A stretch of 64,000 nt of DNA, taken from positions 620,001 to 684,000 of the forward strand of contig NZ_JAEKFI010000004.1 in assembly GCF_016650635.1 (NCBI RefSeq), given 5' to 3'. This stretch comes from Pseudomonas sp. TH43. GTDB taxonomy: Bacteria; Pseudomonadota; Gammaproteobacteria; Pseudomonadales; Pseudomonadaceae. Numbering within the stretch: position 1 is the stretch's first letter; each line of letters opens with the position of its first letter. Positions 51,269 to 61,172 of the stretch are shown here, piece by piece. The notes beneath the pieces are model-generated. The model searched no databases. It had not been told where the DNA came from and saw nothing but the letters and a program-made list of their open reading frames with translations. A program made the translations under genes and the position numbers.

Positions 51269-52847
51269 GGCCGCCAACGCCGACAGCAAACAGGCTCAGC
51301 GTCTGCTGCGCCTTTATCATCTCTACCGTTTAAGTGTCGGCATCACCCTGGTGCTGTTGATCTCCAGCAACATGGACAACCGCCTGCTGACGTCGATTGA
51401 CGACGATTTGCTGCGCAGCGGCAGTTGGCTGTATCTGGTGTTGAACATATTGCTGGTGGTGTTCCTCGAGAACACCCGACGCCCGGCGCAGCTGTTCAGC
51501 CTGGCGCTGGTCGACGTATTGCTGCTGTGCGGCTTGTTCTACGCCGCCGGCGGTGTCGCCAGCGCCATAGGCAATCTGCTGATCGTTTCAGTAGCAATCA
51601 GCAATACCCTCCTGCGCCGACGCATCGGCCTGCTGATCGCCGCCATAGGCGCACTCGGCATGGTCGGCTCAAGCTTTCTACTGGGCTTCAGCCACCCGCT
51701 CAGTGCCAATGATTACTTACAGGCCGGCACCCTCGGCGCTCTGTGCTTTGCCGCGTCGCTGCTGGTGCAGGGGCTGATTCGACGCCTGGAAGTCAGCGAA
51801 ACACTCGCCGAGCAACGCGCGAGCGAAGTGGTCGGCCTCGAAGCGCTCAACGCATTGATCCTGCAACGCATGCGCACCGGCATCCTGGTACTCGACGCAG
51901 AACGCCGAGTGCAACTGGCCAATCACAGCGCCCAGACCTTGCTCGCGCAAGCGCATTTACCGGGCCACTTGATCGATGACTATTCGCCAGCGCTGGTTGA
52001 TCGCCTGCAACTGTGGATGAATAACCCGACCTTGCGCCCGCAAAGCCTGAAGATCCCCGGCAACGGCCTCGAACTGCAGCCGAACTTCATCGCCCTCGAA
52101 CAGAGTCCGAACCAGCAAACCCTGGTCTTCCTCGAAGACCTCGCGCAGGTCGCCCAACAAGCCCAGCAACTGAAACTCGCCGCACTCGGGCGTTTGACCG
52201 CCGGCATCTCGCACGAGATTCGCAATCCGCTCGGTGCCATCAGTCATGCCGCGCAGTTGTTGGCCGAGTCCGAGGAACTCGATGGCGCGGATCGGCGTCT
52301 GACGCAGATTATTCAAGATCACTCTCAGCGCATGAATCGTGTCATCGAAAACGTTCTGCAACTGTCCCGTCGCCAGCAAAGTGCGCCGCAACGGCTGGAT
52401 CTCAAGCCGTGGCTGGAAAACTTCGTTGCTGAAAGCCGCGAGCAGGCCAGCGAGCGCCAGCAGGTTCACCTTCGGATCAACTCGGGTGAATTCGCCACGC
52501 TGATGGACCCCGACCAGCTCACGCAAATTCTCGACAATCTGCTACGCAACGGCTGGCGCCACAGTGCCCTGCTGCATGAGCAGGCGCAGGTCTGGCTGGC
52601 GTTATTCGTCGACCCGGAAAGCCAGTTGGCCGTGCTCGAAGTGCAGGACAACGGCCCTGGTGTACCGCTCGATCAGCAGGCGCACCTGTTCGAACCGTTC
52701 TTCACCACCAGCAGCCAAGGCACCGGCCTTGGGCTTTATCTGTCCCGTGAGCTGTGCGAAAGCAACCAGGCGCGCCTAGACTTCAAACCACGCCAAGGCG
52801 GCGGCTGCTTTCGCATCACCTTTGCTCACGGACGGAAACAAAGTTGA
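51252..52847 (+). CDS. pilS: Sensor histidine kinase PilS
   Basis: Inner-membrane kinase that controls PilR and so pilA. 531 residues. Six hydrophobic helices in the first 190 residues, a PAS domain (about 195-300), the H-box ISHEIRNPLGAISHAAQLL (His about 318) and the HATPase region DNGPGVPL and GTGLGLYLSRE. In P. aeruginosa, PilS senses PilA in the membrane. The GTG at 51252 has an AAGG 5 bases upstream; GTG 51258 is the alternative. Confidence 0.93.
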   Translation: MPVIAEAANADSKQAQRLLRLYHLYRLSVGITLVLLISSNMDNRLLTSIDDDLLRSGSWLYLVLNILLVVFLENTRRPAQLFSLALVDVLLLCGLFYAAGGVASAIGNLLIVSVAISNTLLRRRIGLLIAAIGALGMVGSSFLLGFSHPLSANDYLQAGTLGALCFAASLLVQGLIRRLEVSETLAEQRASEVVGLEALNALILQRMRTGILVLDAERRVQLANHSAQTLLAQAHLPGHLIDDYSPALVDRLQLWMNNPTLRPQSLKIPGNGLELQPNFIALEQSPNQQTLVFLEDLAQVAQQAQQLKLAALGRLTAGISHEIRNPLGAISHAAQLLAESEELDGADRRLTQIIQDHSQRMNRVIENVLQLSRRQQSAPQRLDLKPWLENFVAESREQASERQQVHLRINSGEFATLMDPDQLTQILDNLLRNGWRHSALLHEQAQVWLALFVDPESQLAVLEVQDNGPGVPLDQQAHLFEPFFTTSSQGTGLGLYLSRELCESNQARLDFKPRQGGGCFRITFAHGRKQS

Positions 52848-54190
52848 ACACGAGCCCACGGCAAAAAATCCTCATCGTCGACGACGAGCCGGATATCCGC
52901 GAACTCCTGGAAATTACCCTGGGACGGATGAAACTCGATACTTTCAGCGCACGCAATCGGGGTGAAGCCCAGGCACTGTTGCAGCGCGAAACCTTCGCAC
53001 TGTGCCTGACCGACATGCGCCTGCCTGACGGGACGGGGCTGGAGCTGGTGCAGCATATCCAGCAACGTTATCCACAACTGCCGGTGGCGATGATCACCGC
53101 CTATGGCAGCCTGGAAACAGCAATCAACGCGCTGAAAGCCGGGGCCTTCGACTTTCTCACCAAACCGGTGGACCTCACGCGGCTGCGCGAACTGGTTGCT
53201 ACAGCCTTGCGTATGCCTGCGGCTGGCAGTGCCTGTACCTCGATTGATCGGCGCTTGCTCGGCGATTCGCTGCCGATGCGCAATCTGCGCAAACAGATCG
53301 ATAAACTCGCCCGCAGCCAGGCGCCGGTGTACATCAGCGGCGAATCCGGCAGCGGCAAGGAATTGGTCGCACGCCTGATTCACGAACAGGGGCCGCGCGC
53401 CCACCAGCCCTTTGTACCGGTGAACTGCGGGGCGATTCCTTCGGAGCTGATGGAAAGCGAGTTTTTTGGTCATCGCAAAGGCAGTTTCACCGGCGCGGTC
53501 GAGGACAAACCGGGGCTGTTTCAGGCGGCTCACGGCGGCACATTGTTTCTGGATGAAGTGGCGGACTTGCCGCTTTCGATGCAGGTGAAGTTGCTGCGGG
53601 CGATTCAGGAAAAAGCCGTACGCAGCGTCGGCGGCCAGCAGGAAAGCGTGGTCGATGTGCGGATTCTCTGCGCCACGCACAAGGATCTCGATGCCGAGGT
53701 CGCTGCCGGGCGTTTCCGTCAGGACCTTTATTACCGGTTGAACGTGATCGAACTGCGCGTGCCGTCCCTGCGTGAGCGCCGCGATGACATTGAAGTGTTG
53801 GCGGCTCATATGCTCAAGCGACTGGCCAGCGGTAGCGGCCAACCGGCGGCACGTCTACATGCAGCGGCATTGGAAGCGCTGAAGCGTTACCGCTTTCCGG
53901 GGAATGTGCGGGAACTGGAGAACGTGCTCGAGCGCGCGCACACCTTGTGCGAGAACCAGATGATCGAGGCTGAGGACTTGCGGCTGAGCGAAGGCAATTG
54001 CGCGGCGGATGGCGGGATTGCCGATCTGACGCAGATCGATAACCTCGAGGATTATCTGGAAAACGTCGAGCGCAAACTGATTTTGCAGGCGCTGGAGGAA
54101 ACCCGCTGGAATCGCACGGCGGCGGCGCAGCGCTTGAGTCTTTCGTTCAGATCGATGCGCTATCGGCTGAAAAAACTCGGTCTGGATTAG
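52844..54190 (+). CDS. pilR: Sigma-54-dependent response regulator PilR
   Basis: NtrC-family activator of pilA, 448 residues. Receiver domain (LIVDDEPDIRELLEI; acceptor Asp in LTDMRLPDGTG, about 58), AAA+ domain with GESGSGKE (about 170) and GSFTGA (the Ser variant of GAFTGA), and C-terminal Fis-type helix-turn-helix (NRTAAAQRLSLSFRSMRYRLKKLG). The start is TTG 52844, overlapping the pilS stop (TTGA); the family N-terminus begins just there. An ATG at 52754 would add 30 residues inside pilS. Confidence 0.93.
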   Translation: MNTSPRQKILIVDDEPDIRELLEITLGRMKLDTFSARNRGEAQALLQRETFALCLTDMRLPDGTGLELVQHIQQRYPQLPVAMITAYGSLETAINALKAGAFDFLTKPVDLTRLRELVATALRMPAAGSACTSIDRRLLGDSLPMRNLRKQIDKLARSQAPVYISGESGSGKELVARLIHEQGPRAHQPFVPVNCGAIPSELMESEFFGHRKGSFTGAVEDKPGLFQAAHGGTLFLDEVADLPLSMQVKLLRAIQEKAVRSVGGQQESVVDVRILCATHKDLDAEVAAGRFRQDLYYRLNVIELRVPSLRERRDDIEVLAAHMLKRLASGSGQPAARLHAAALEALKRYRFPGNVRELENVLERAHTLCENQMIEAEDLRLSEGNCAADGGIADLTQIDNLEDYLENVERKLILQALEETRWNRTAAAQRLSLSFRSMRYRLKKLGLD

Positions 54191-54195
54191 CCTCT

Positions 54196-54274
54196 AAAAG
54201 ATCGCAGCCTTCGGCAGTTCCTAAAGGGAACGCATTTCAATGTAGGAGCTGCCGAAGGCTGCGATCTTTTGATC
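54196..54274. repeat. Inverted repeat of the GCTGCCGAAGGCTGCGATC type
   Basis: AAAAGATCGCAGCCTTCGGC at the left and GCCGAAGGCTGCGATCTTTT at the right, about 35 bases apart. Same family as the hairpin at 43208, with different inner bases. It lies between convergent pilR and thiO and may end both transcripts. Confidence 0.9.
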
Positions 54275-54280
54275 CTGACT

Positions 54281-55381
54281 TTAAATCCGCCCCGCAGGCG
54301 CATACGGCGCCGGATCGATAATCGGCGCCCGACCCAACATCACATCGGCAAACAACTGACACGACGCCGGCGCCAGCACCAGCCCATTGCGGTAATGCCC
54401 GCAGTTCAGCCACAAGCCATCAAACCCCGGCACCCGACCAATGTAGGGAATGCCTTCAGGCGAGCCCGGTCGCAACCCTGCCCAATGCCCCACCACTTCG
54501 GCATCCGCCAACGCCGGCAATAACTCGATCGCCGAAGCCTTGAGGCTTTCCAGCGCCACTTCGGTCGGCGTCTTGTCGTAGCCTTCATGCTCCAGCGTGC
54601 TGCCGATCAGGATATGTCCATCACGACGCGGGATTGCATAACGCCCCTTGGCCAGCACCATACTCGGCAGAAAATCTGCCTCGCACTTGTAGAGGATCAT
54701 CTGGCCTTTGACAGGTTCGACCGGCAGCAACAGGTCCAGCGTCTTCAGTAGATCACCGCTCCAGGCGCCTGCCGTCAACACAACCTGATCACCCTCGATG
54801 ACACCTGTGGAAGTCTTTACGCCAACAACCCGCGCGCCCTCGCGAACAAAACCGCTGACTTCACATTGTTCGTGAACCGTCACGTTCGGCAGTGCCAACA
54901 GGGCTGCCTTCAACGATTTCACCAGACGCGGATTACGTACATTCGCGACATCGGCCATGTAGATCGCCCGCGAAAAACCGCCGCCAAGCACCGGCACCGC
55001 GTCATGCGCCGCCGAGATATCCACAGCCCGCAACGGGCGGTTTTCCCGTTCGGCCCAGGCCAGCGCTTCTGCTTCGTCTTCCAGATCCAGCCAATACAGG
55101 CCGGTGGTGTGTACTTCAGGATCAACGCCGGTATCGGCAAACAAGCGCTCACCGAGCTGTGGATAAAAATCCTGCGACCAGTGCGCCAGCGCAGTCACTG
55201 CCGGGCTATAACGCCACGGATACAACGGCGAAACGATACCGCCCCCCGCCCAGGACGATTCCTGGCCGACATTCGAACGATCCAGCAGCACCACGCTGCG
55301 CACTTCGGAGGCGAGGTTGTAAGCGGTCAGCAGGCCAATCACCCCGCCACCGACAATCACCACTTGCTGTTGCCTGGTCAT
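54281..55381 (-). CDS. thiO: Glycine oxidase ThiO
   Basis: FAD enzyme that oxidises glycine to the imine used for the thiazole of thiamine. 366 residues. N-terminal dinucleotide fold VVIVGGGVIGLLTAYNLA, then SSWAGGGIVSPLYPWRY (about 42-58), GRYAIPRRDGHILIGSTLE (about 249-267) and the C-terminal WAGLRPGSPEGIPYIGRVPGF and HYRNGLVLAPAS. It occupies the PA4548 place between pilSR and the minor-pilin genes. Other thi genes are not in the window. Confidence 0.95.
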   Translation of the reverse strand: MTRQQQVVIVGGGVIGLLTAYNLASEVRSVVLLDRSNVGQESSWAGGGIVSPLYPWRYSPAVTALAHWSQDFYPQLGERLFADTGVDPEVHTTGLYWLDLEDEAEALAWAERENRPLRAVDISAAHDAVPVLGGGFSRAIYMADVANVRNPRLVKSLKAALLALPNVTVHEQCEVSGFVREGARVVGVKTSTGVIEGDQVVLTAGAWSGDLLKTLDLLLPVEPVKGQMILYKCEADFLPSMVLAKGRYAIPRRDGHILIGSTLEHEGYDKTPTEVALESLKASAIELLPALADAEVVGHWAGLRPGSPEGIPYIGRVPGFDGLWLNCGHYRNGLVLAPASCQLFADVMLGRAPIIDPAPYAPAGRI

Positions 55382-55438
55382 GTTTGATCCAACCGTAAAA
55401 AAGACAGTGGGCGCAAAAGGCGCCCGAAAGAAAGCGCC

Positions 55439-55840
55439 TCAGCGGCCCCAGCAATCCTTGGTGGTCAGCCCGGTGGTCGCGTTGTTCATGCTCCTGACAC
55501 CGGTATTGGTCAGGGTGAAATCCCCGCACTTGTCGGTGGCCATGGTCGTGCCGGTCTTGCGAGTCGCCGTCAGCAGGAACGTCTGGTCAGTGATCGTCGG
55601 CGTTATGGTGTAGAAATCATTACCCGCGCTCAACCCGGTGATCCCGGTGTAAACATTGTTCTTGGTATAGAACCGTTCGAGGATCTGCGATTGTTCCGAC
55701 AGCAGCGTCACCACCTCGGCGCGACGGCCCTTCTTCACGTATTCGGTGAGGCTTGGATAGCCGATGGTGATGACGATCCCGATGATCGCAATCACGATCA
55801 TGATTTCGATCAGGGTAAACCCGCGGTTGGATCTGCGCAT
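55439..55840 (-). CDS. pilE: Minor type IV pilin PilE
   Basis: 133 residues with leader MRRSNRG and the class III signal FTLIEIMIVIAIIGIVITIGYPSLTEYVKKGRRAEV (Glu5 kept). The C-terminal part carries a Cys pair (DKCGDFTL...TKDCWGR). Belongs to the ComP/PilE minor-pilin type and ends the fimU-to-pilE operon; it starts 15 bases after the pilY1 stop. Confidence 0.92.
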   Translation of the reverse strand: MRRSNRGFTLIEIMIVIAIIGIVITIGYPSLTEYVKKGRRAEVVTLLSEQSQILERFYTKNNVYTGITGLSAGNDFYTITPTITDQTFLLTATRKTGTTMATDKCGDFTLTNTGVRSMNNATTGLTTKDCWGR

Positions 55841-55855
55841 GCCTCAAACTCTCAC

Positions 55856-58800
55856 TTACTGTATTTGTCGCCACATGATGCGACGGCTGCCGCCGCCGCC
55901 CTTTTCCACCAGGGTGCTAATGGTGCCACTGGTATCGGTCACGACTTTGCCCGTCCCGCCATTGACGATGGAGTTCAGGGTCGGAATGCCGCCATTGAAC
56001 ACCACACCACTGGAAATCGTGTCATTGCTGTCAACCACGCCATCGGCATTGGTGTCGAGCACGGCGTAGTTGAGCATCTTACCGCTGAACGCATCGAGTT
56101 CGACCAGTTTGCCGGTGCCGAAACTCGAACAGGGATCGGTGGTATCAACACTGGCAGTGGTAAACACAATCCGCCCAAGCACCAGACTGGCCTGATTGAT
56201 CACCCGCTCGCCGGTCAACGCGCTGTTATACACCAGCGGCAAATACCAGCCCTTCTCTGCCGGATAGGTCGTGTCGTTCTGGGTCGTCGTCACGAACTGC
56301 CCGGTACTGCCGGAGAACACCCCAGTAATCGCCTGCGCCTGCAGGCTGCTGACCGTCAACTGCCCCGAACCACCATCGGCGTCCCACACTGAGTAGAAAG
56401 CCTGCAGATCCTTGTTGGTCTTGTCGGCCGTTTCGTTGAACTTGCCGGTGCCGAAGAAAATCTGTTTGCCACCCAGCGAGTTGTCCGCCAGCAACGGCTG
56501 GGCAGTAATCGGCTGCGTCGTGCCGCCGGCGGTGGTGAACAGCGGCTTGCCGGAAAATGCCACGCCCCAGCTGTCGGTGCTCGTCGCACTCAGATCGAAC
56601 TTCCATAACCGCCCCTTCAGGTCACCGCCATAAGCGGCTTGAACCACGTTCGATGAATTGACCTTGAGCTTTACCGACGACAGTCCGTTGGTGGTTTCAG
56701 TGCTGTCGATGACCATTTTCTTGATCAGCGAACCGTCGCGCACATCCAATACATACAGCGCCGCCACGCCCGAATTGCTGCCATAACCATTGGCGATGAA
56801 TGCCGCCCAGCGACCATCGGCCAAGCGTGCCACTTCCGGGCGGGCGTAGGCATAACCCAGATCATTGAAAACGTTGGCTGTGCTGGCGGTGGTTGGCGCG
56901 CTGACTTCCCACAAGGCATTGAGCGCATTGCCCGCCGAAGCGTCGAACAATTGCAGCGCATAGAACGTCTTGCCACCGGCGCCTGTACCGCCGATGGCCA
57001 GGGTTTTCCAGGCACTGTTGAATTGCAGGTCATACACGCCGACCTGCCCATCCACCAGAAACTTGTGGCTGACGCCATTGATGTAGGCCGGGTCGGCAAT
57101 CAGCCGTAGCGACGGCAACACACTGGACGGCATATAGGCGTAGCGCCGGGTACCGTTGGCCGAGTTGATGACGTTGACGAAACCGTCGTTGGCATTCACC
57201 ACCAGGCTGGTGTTCATGTTCGCGGCTTTGGTGGTGAGATAGGTGCTGTAAGTGGTGTCGCCCGACAGATCCGACGCGGTTTTGTCCGTGGGCGAGGCCA
57301 GTACCAGCGGCGAATTGATGATGTCGCCCAGCAGAACGCTGCGTACCTTGAGCCCGGTTTTGTTGGTGCCTTTGCTCCATTCCACCAGATCGCTACCGCT
57401 GATGCCGGTAGGCAGGCTCTGGCTCAGCGTGGTCTGTTGCGTGGCGGAGAAATTGCCGTAGGCAAGGGTGACCGCCGCGTTGCTCGAAGTGTTCCACGAT
57501 TGATAAGTGGGCGCGGTGACGCCGGGCACTATCGTCGTATCGGTGGTCCAGAGTGTCGCTGAGGTATTCACTGCGCCAGCGGAATTGAAGGCAAATGACT
57601 TGATCGTGCCGCGCCAGTCCTTGGGGTCGTAGCTGGTCTGAAAAAAACTGCTGCTACTGCTCAGCGTGGTGCCACTGGTGACGCCACTGCCGCCAGAGCC
57701 AGCCTTGGAGGTGATATCGCTCAATGCCGATGACAAAGCCGTGTTGAGCCCGGTGCTGTCGTTTGCCTGGTAATACCTGCCCTGCCCGTAACTCGCAGCA
57801 TCGGACAGCATGGTGTTGGCCGCCGTGAAGCCGACGGTGTAGGTGTTCATGTTCTGCTTGGGAAAATCCACCGCATTCCAACTTTTGCCCGCAGCATCAG
57901 TACCGGTCGAACGCATGTCGATATCGAAGGCGAATTTGGCGACGTCATCCAGATACAGCGTGTCGCCTTCGTTATCACCGTTAAGGTTGTTGCCATCATT
58001 GTTGACGCCGTCCCAGTTCGGTAAGCGAGTGCCGCCCAATGGATCGTTGGTCGGAAAGGTACGGTCGAAGGTCGGCAAACCGTCGGTGATCACCACGCCA
58101 TAGTTTTTCTGGCAACGGTACTGGATCGGGCTGGTGTAGGTGGTTGGCGTGGTGTTGTAGTACGGCGTCATGCCGCGCATGTAGCGGGTAATTTCGTAAT
58201 AGGTTTCGGCCAATGGCGTGTTGGATACCGCCGCCAGAGCATTGATCGAGGATATAAGCGCGTTGTAGTTGGTATCGGCTTGAGCTTGGGTAACGCTGCC
58301 GGAAACCGGCGCCAGATCGCTGATCGCGCGGGCAATGTAACCACCATTCCCGGAGTTGCTGCTGGTAACCGGATTGAAGGTCGACAGGCCGATGCGCAAG
58401 TTCCGGTTACTGCTCACCAACGCAGTCGACACGTTACGCGCAACGTTGATCCGGTAGTCGGTAGGGATCGTGCCGGTCGTAAAGTCACGGTTTGCACCAT
58501 TGGCCAGCCCTACCAGATAGGCAATGTAATCGCCGGTGTATCGCGTGTTGCCACTACCGACCGGATCCGGCAGCTTCAGGCATTGTGGAATCAGGCTGTT
58601 GTTGTAAAACGCATAGGCGCCGCCCGAGCAACCGGAGGTCGGCAGGCTCGACAGAAACACCGGATCGCCGGTGATCGTTGATGACGTCAGGCACAGCCCG
58701 AGCACTGCGTTGCATTGCCGTGCGGGGGTGCGGGTAACCGTCGGATCAAACCCTGTCGCATAGATAATGCTGTTCATGCTGCCGGAGTCGTCGATCAGCA

Positions 58801-58936
58801 GCATCACATTGGGCGGTACCGCTGCAGCACTCAGCAGCGGTGAGTCGGAAGGCGTAAACGCCCAGGCCGGCGCCGCCAGATAAAAACTCAGCAACAGGCC
58901 AAGCAGCAGCATCCGGCACCGATCAATACTTCGCAT
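55856..58936 (-). CDS. pilY1: Type IV pilus tip adhesin and assembly factor PilY1
   Basis: About 1026 residues. Signal peptide (RMLLLGLLLSFYLAAPAWA), then a von Willebrand A-like domain with the MIDAS-type LLIDDSGSMNS (about 48-58), and a C-terminal PilY1 beta-propeller with a calcium loop of EF-hand form (DTNADGVVDSNDT, near residue 975) that in P. aeruginosa controls retraction. ATG 58936 with GGAGAG before it is preferred to GTG 58942; both overlap the pilX end. PilY1 also links surface contact to c-di-GMP signalling. Confidence 0.96.
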   Translation of the reverse strand: MRSIDRCRMLLLGLLLSFYLAAPAWAFTPSDSPLLSAAAVPPNVMLLIDDSGSMNSIIYATGFDPTVTRTPARQCNAVLGLCLTSSTITGDPVFLSSLPTSGCSGGAYAFYNNSLIPQCLKLPDPVGSGNTRYTGDYIAYLVGLANGANRDFTTGTIPTDYRINVARNVSTALVSSNRNLRIGLSTFNPVTSSNSGNGGYIARAISDLAPVSGSVTQAQADTNYNALISSINALAAVSNTPLAETYYEITRYMRGMTPYYNTTPTTYTSPIQYRCQKNYGVVITDGLPTFDRTFPTNDPLGGTRLPNWDGVNNDGNNLNGDNEGDTLYLDDVAKFAFDIDMRSTGTDAAGKSWNAVDFPKQNMNTYTVGFTAANTMLSDAASYGQGRYYQANDSTGLNTALSSALSDITSKAGSGGSGVTSGTTLSSSSSFFQTSYDPKDWRGTIKSFAFNSAGAVNTSATLWTTDTTIVPGVTAPTYQSWNTSSNAAVTLAYGNFSATQQTTLSQSLPTGISGSDLVEWSKGTNKTGLKVRSVLLGDIINSPLVLASPTDKTASDLSGDTTYSTYLTTKAANMNTSLVVNANDGFVNVINSANGTRRYAYMPSSVLPSLRLIADPAYINGVSHKFLVDGQVGVYDLQFNSAWKTLAIGGTGAGGKTFYALQLFDASAGNALNALWEVSAPTTASTANVFNDLGYAYARPEVARLADGRWAAFIANGYGSNSGVAALYVLDVRDGSLIKKMVIDSTETTNGLSSVKLKVNSSNVVQAAYGGDLKGRLWKFDLSATSTDSWGVAFSGKPLFTTAGGTTQPITAQPLLADNSLGGKQIFFGTGKFNETADKTNKDLQAFYSVWDADGGSGQLTVSSLQAQAITGVFSGSTGQFVTTTQNDTTYPAEKGWYLPLVYNSALTGERVINQASLVLGRIVFTTASVDTTDPCSSFGTGKLVELDAFSGKMLNYAVLDTNADGVVDSNDTISSGVVFNGGIPTLNSIVNGGTGKVVTDTSGTISTLVEKGGGGSRRIMWRQIQ

Positions 58937-59402
58937 AGACACTCTCCACTACGCTACGCGAAGTGCCGGCGATGCCGACAGCGGTCACTCGATACAGCGT
59001 CGCCGAAGTATTGCTCGGCACATTCACCGCAGTGAGCGTGGTGCCGATGTTCTGCACCCCATAAAAACCATTGCCGGCGGCGATCCAGGTCACGCCCGAA
59101 GTCGAATTGAGTCCAGCAGAACTGACCACCGAAGATTCCGCCGGTGGTGCACATTGAGTCGTGCTGGCACACACGGCCAATGAATAATTGGCAAGCTGCA
59201 CGGCACTTTCACCGACACGTAACGTCGCCTCGGCCGTCTGGAATGACTGATTGCGCAGGCTCACACTGCCGGCCATTTTTTCCTGCAGATTGGCACTCTG
59301 CATCGAAGACAGACCGATCACGGTCAGCAGCAACAGAAACACCAGCGTGACCAGCAGCACCATGCCGCGCTGGGTCTGAGGCTGCTGGAGAGAACGACTC
59401 AT
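58923..59402 (-). CDS. pilX: Minor pilin PilX
   Basis: 159 residues. N-terminus MSRSLQQPQTQRGMVLLVTLVFLLLLTVIGLSSMQSANLQEKMAG: the PilX_N type, in which the segment after the cleavage Gly is MVLLVTL, without the Phe1 of major pilins. It starts 10 bases after pilW and overlaps pilY1. Confidence 0.93.
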   Translation of the reverse strand: MSRSLQQPQTQRGMVLLVTLVFLLLLTVIGLSSMQSANLQEKMAGSVSLRNQSFQTAEATLRVGESAVQLANYSLAVCASTTQCAPPAESSVVSSAGLNSTSGVTWIAAGNGFYGVQNIGTTLTAVNVPSNTSATLYRVTAVGIAGTSRSVVESVYAKY

Positions 59403-59412
59403 CAGCCGGCCC

Positions 59413-60126
59413 TCACTGCAAGCGGTTGCGCAAAGCGGCAACCACGTTGAAGGTTTGATTACTGACCAGATTGTTCGGGTCGGTGAGGGTCAGACTCAGA
59501 CGCACGCTGCGGATGCGCGCCGGATCGCTGGGGTTGCTGCTGTAGCTCGAAGCCGCTACATCCGTCGCCGAGGCGGCCAGACCGAAGGTGACGTTGAAGG
59601 CATTGACGTTATTCACCAGCACCTGCTGGGTCGGGGTGCCGCTGCCAGTGCCCATCAGAATCTGGTTGTTACTGAAGCTGTAGACCAGACGACGAATCGG
59701 AAAAGCGATTTGCCCGCTCGCCGCCGCTCGCAATCCGGTATAAGCCGTCGCGCTGTTGCGGCAATCGGACACCACTGTCCAGGTAGGCGTGCCACCATTG
59801 CCCCCGACGTCGGCGGTCACCAGCGTCAGTTTCTGATTGGCGTTATCCCAACTGATCGGGAGGATTTGTGCAGCACTGAAATCCCCCGCCGTACTGGCAT
59901 CGGTGATGGTGCCCAGGCAACCGAACATCCCGACCATACGCAGCTCCTGAATCATCTTGCTCAACACGAAACGCGCATCTTCCTGCATGGCAGCGGCACT
60001 GTTCTGGCTGACATATGTGTTTTTCGCCGCGATGAAAATCTGCACCACACCCAGCACCACGATCAGCCCCAGAGCCAAGGCAATGAGCATCTCGATCAGG
60101 CCGAATCCCCGATTATGGCGCTTCAT
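59413..60126 (-). CDS. pilW: Minor pilin PilW
   Basis: 237 residues. Leader MKRHNRG, then FGLIEMLIALALGLIVVLGVVQIFIAAKNTY (Glu5 kept) and a larger globular part with PilW-like SAAAMQEDARFVLSKMIQELRMVGMFGCLG. Its start overlaps the pilV stop (ATGA). Confidence 0.94.
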   Translation of the reverse strand: MKRHNRGFGLIEMLIALALGLIVVLGVVQIFIAAKNTYVSQNSAAAMQEDARFVLSKMIQELRMVGMFGCLGTITDASTAGDFSAAQILPISWDNANQKLTLVTADVGGNGGTPTWTVVSDCRNSATAYTGLRAAASGQIAFPIRRLVYSFSNNQILMGTGSGTPTQQVLVNNVNAFNVTFGLAASATDVAASSYSSNPSDPARIRSVRLSLTLTDPNNLVSNQTFNVVAALRNRLQ

Positions 60127-60572
60127 GGCGTGGTCACCGGATCGACCGCGGCGCGACTGCTCAGGACAAAACTGCGCGGCGCGCTGGCGGTGTTGGCCGC
60201 GCGTGCGTCGCTCCAGTTGATGGTGATGGTATAGACCCGTTGATTGAGCGTGATGCTGCCGGTGGCGGTCGGGCCGCCGAAATTGACAATATTGGTGGTG
60301 AAATCGTAGAGGTCCTGATCGCGGGCAACGCTGAGATTGCCCGAGGTCGGTGGCGTGACGGTGTAGTCGGCACCTGAGTTGGCGCGAATACGGTCCATCA
60401 TGTCGTACGCAATGAAACTGGCCTGACTGGTCATCCGCGAGCTGTCGGTGTACTTCAGCGCATTCAGTTGCACCGCCGCCGCGCCGAGCAGCCCGACCGT
60501 CAGAATCAGCAACGCGACCAGTACCTCGATCAGCGTCATGCCCTCCTGTGCGCTTCTACTCCCTGCCCTCAT
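60123..60572 (-). CDS. pilV: Minor pilin PilV
   Basis: 149 residues from ATG 60572: MRAGSRSAQEG leader, then MTLIEVLVALLILTVGLLGAAAVQLNALKYTDSS. Cleavage after Gly gives Met1 and Glu5. Overlaps both the fimU stop and the pilW start as ATGA junctions, so the cluster is translated as a coupled unit. A start at 60611 would lie inside fimU. Confidence 0.92.
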   Translation of the reverse strand: MRAGSRSAQEGMTLIEVLVALLILTVGLLGAAAVQLNALKYTDSSRMTSQASFIAYDMMDRIRANSGADYTVTPPTSGNLSVARDQDLYDFTTNIVNFGGPTATGSITLNQRVYTITINWSDARAANTASAPRSFVLSSRAAVDPVTTP

Positions 60573-61042
60573 CCGCAACTTCCACTCAATTGAATTCGTC
60601 CGTTCAAACACACGTTCAGCGTCCTGCTTTGTGTGCCCAGCGTGTAACTGATGACCACCGCCGTCGACGGTGCCGCCAGACCGCCGAGATTATTGAAATC
60701 CAGTGCGGTCACTCCTGAGGGTAGCGTCAGAGTTGCGCCGCTGCTCATTGCTGGAACAACCCGCAATACATTGGCCGGAGTGCCAGTACTGTCGTAGACC
60801 GACAATTCGCCGGTCCATACGCTGCCGCCGGCCGTTGGGCGCAGGCGAAGGGTGGTGCCGCGGTCAATGGCTTCGAGCCTGACAAAATTGATCGCCCGTT
60901 GCAGATCGGCCATTTCGGTATCGGCCTTGCTGCTTTGTATCGACTTGGTAAACGCCGGTACCGCCAGGGTGATCAGGATCACAAAGATCGCCACCGCGGC
61001 CAACACTTCGATCAGCGTGAAACCTTTTGTACGAAAACCCAT
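60569..61042 (-). CDS. fimU: Minor pilin FimU (GspH/FimT type)
   Basis: 157 residues: MGFRTKG leader, FTLIEVLAAVAIFVILITLAVPAFTKSIQSSKADTEMADLQRAINFVRLEAIDRGTTLRL, a GspH-like beta domain and a C-terminal Cys pair (LNVCLNG...SGSCG). First gene of the leftward operon. The start at 61042 is set by the leader; the long in-frame extension to 61342 is antisense to fimT. Confidence 0.9.
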   Translation of the reverse strand: MGFRTKGFTLIEVLAAVAIFVILITLAVPAFTKSIQSSKADTEMADLQRAINFVRLEAIDRGTTLRLRPTAGGSVWTGELSVYDSTGTPANVLRVVPAMSSGATLTLPSGVTALDFNNLGGLAAPSTAVVISYTLGTQSRTLNVCLNGRIQLSGSCG

Positions 61043-61172
61043 CGATGCCCTCCGTTGCCGTCGGCTATACCTGCTTCTACACGCTAGAACATCCAACCGA
61101 CCTGTGTCGGTTGATTTGCCCTGCGCGGCGCACGGATCGCGCCGTTCATCACCCGCCATGGAGGGAAATTTC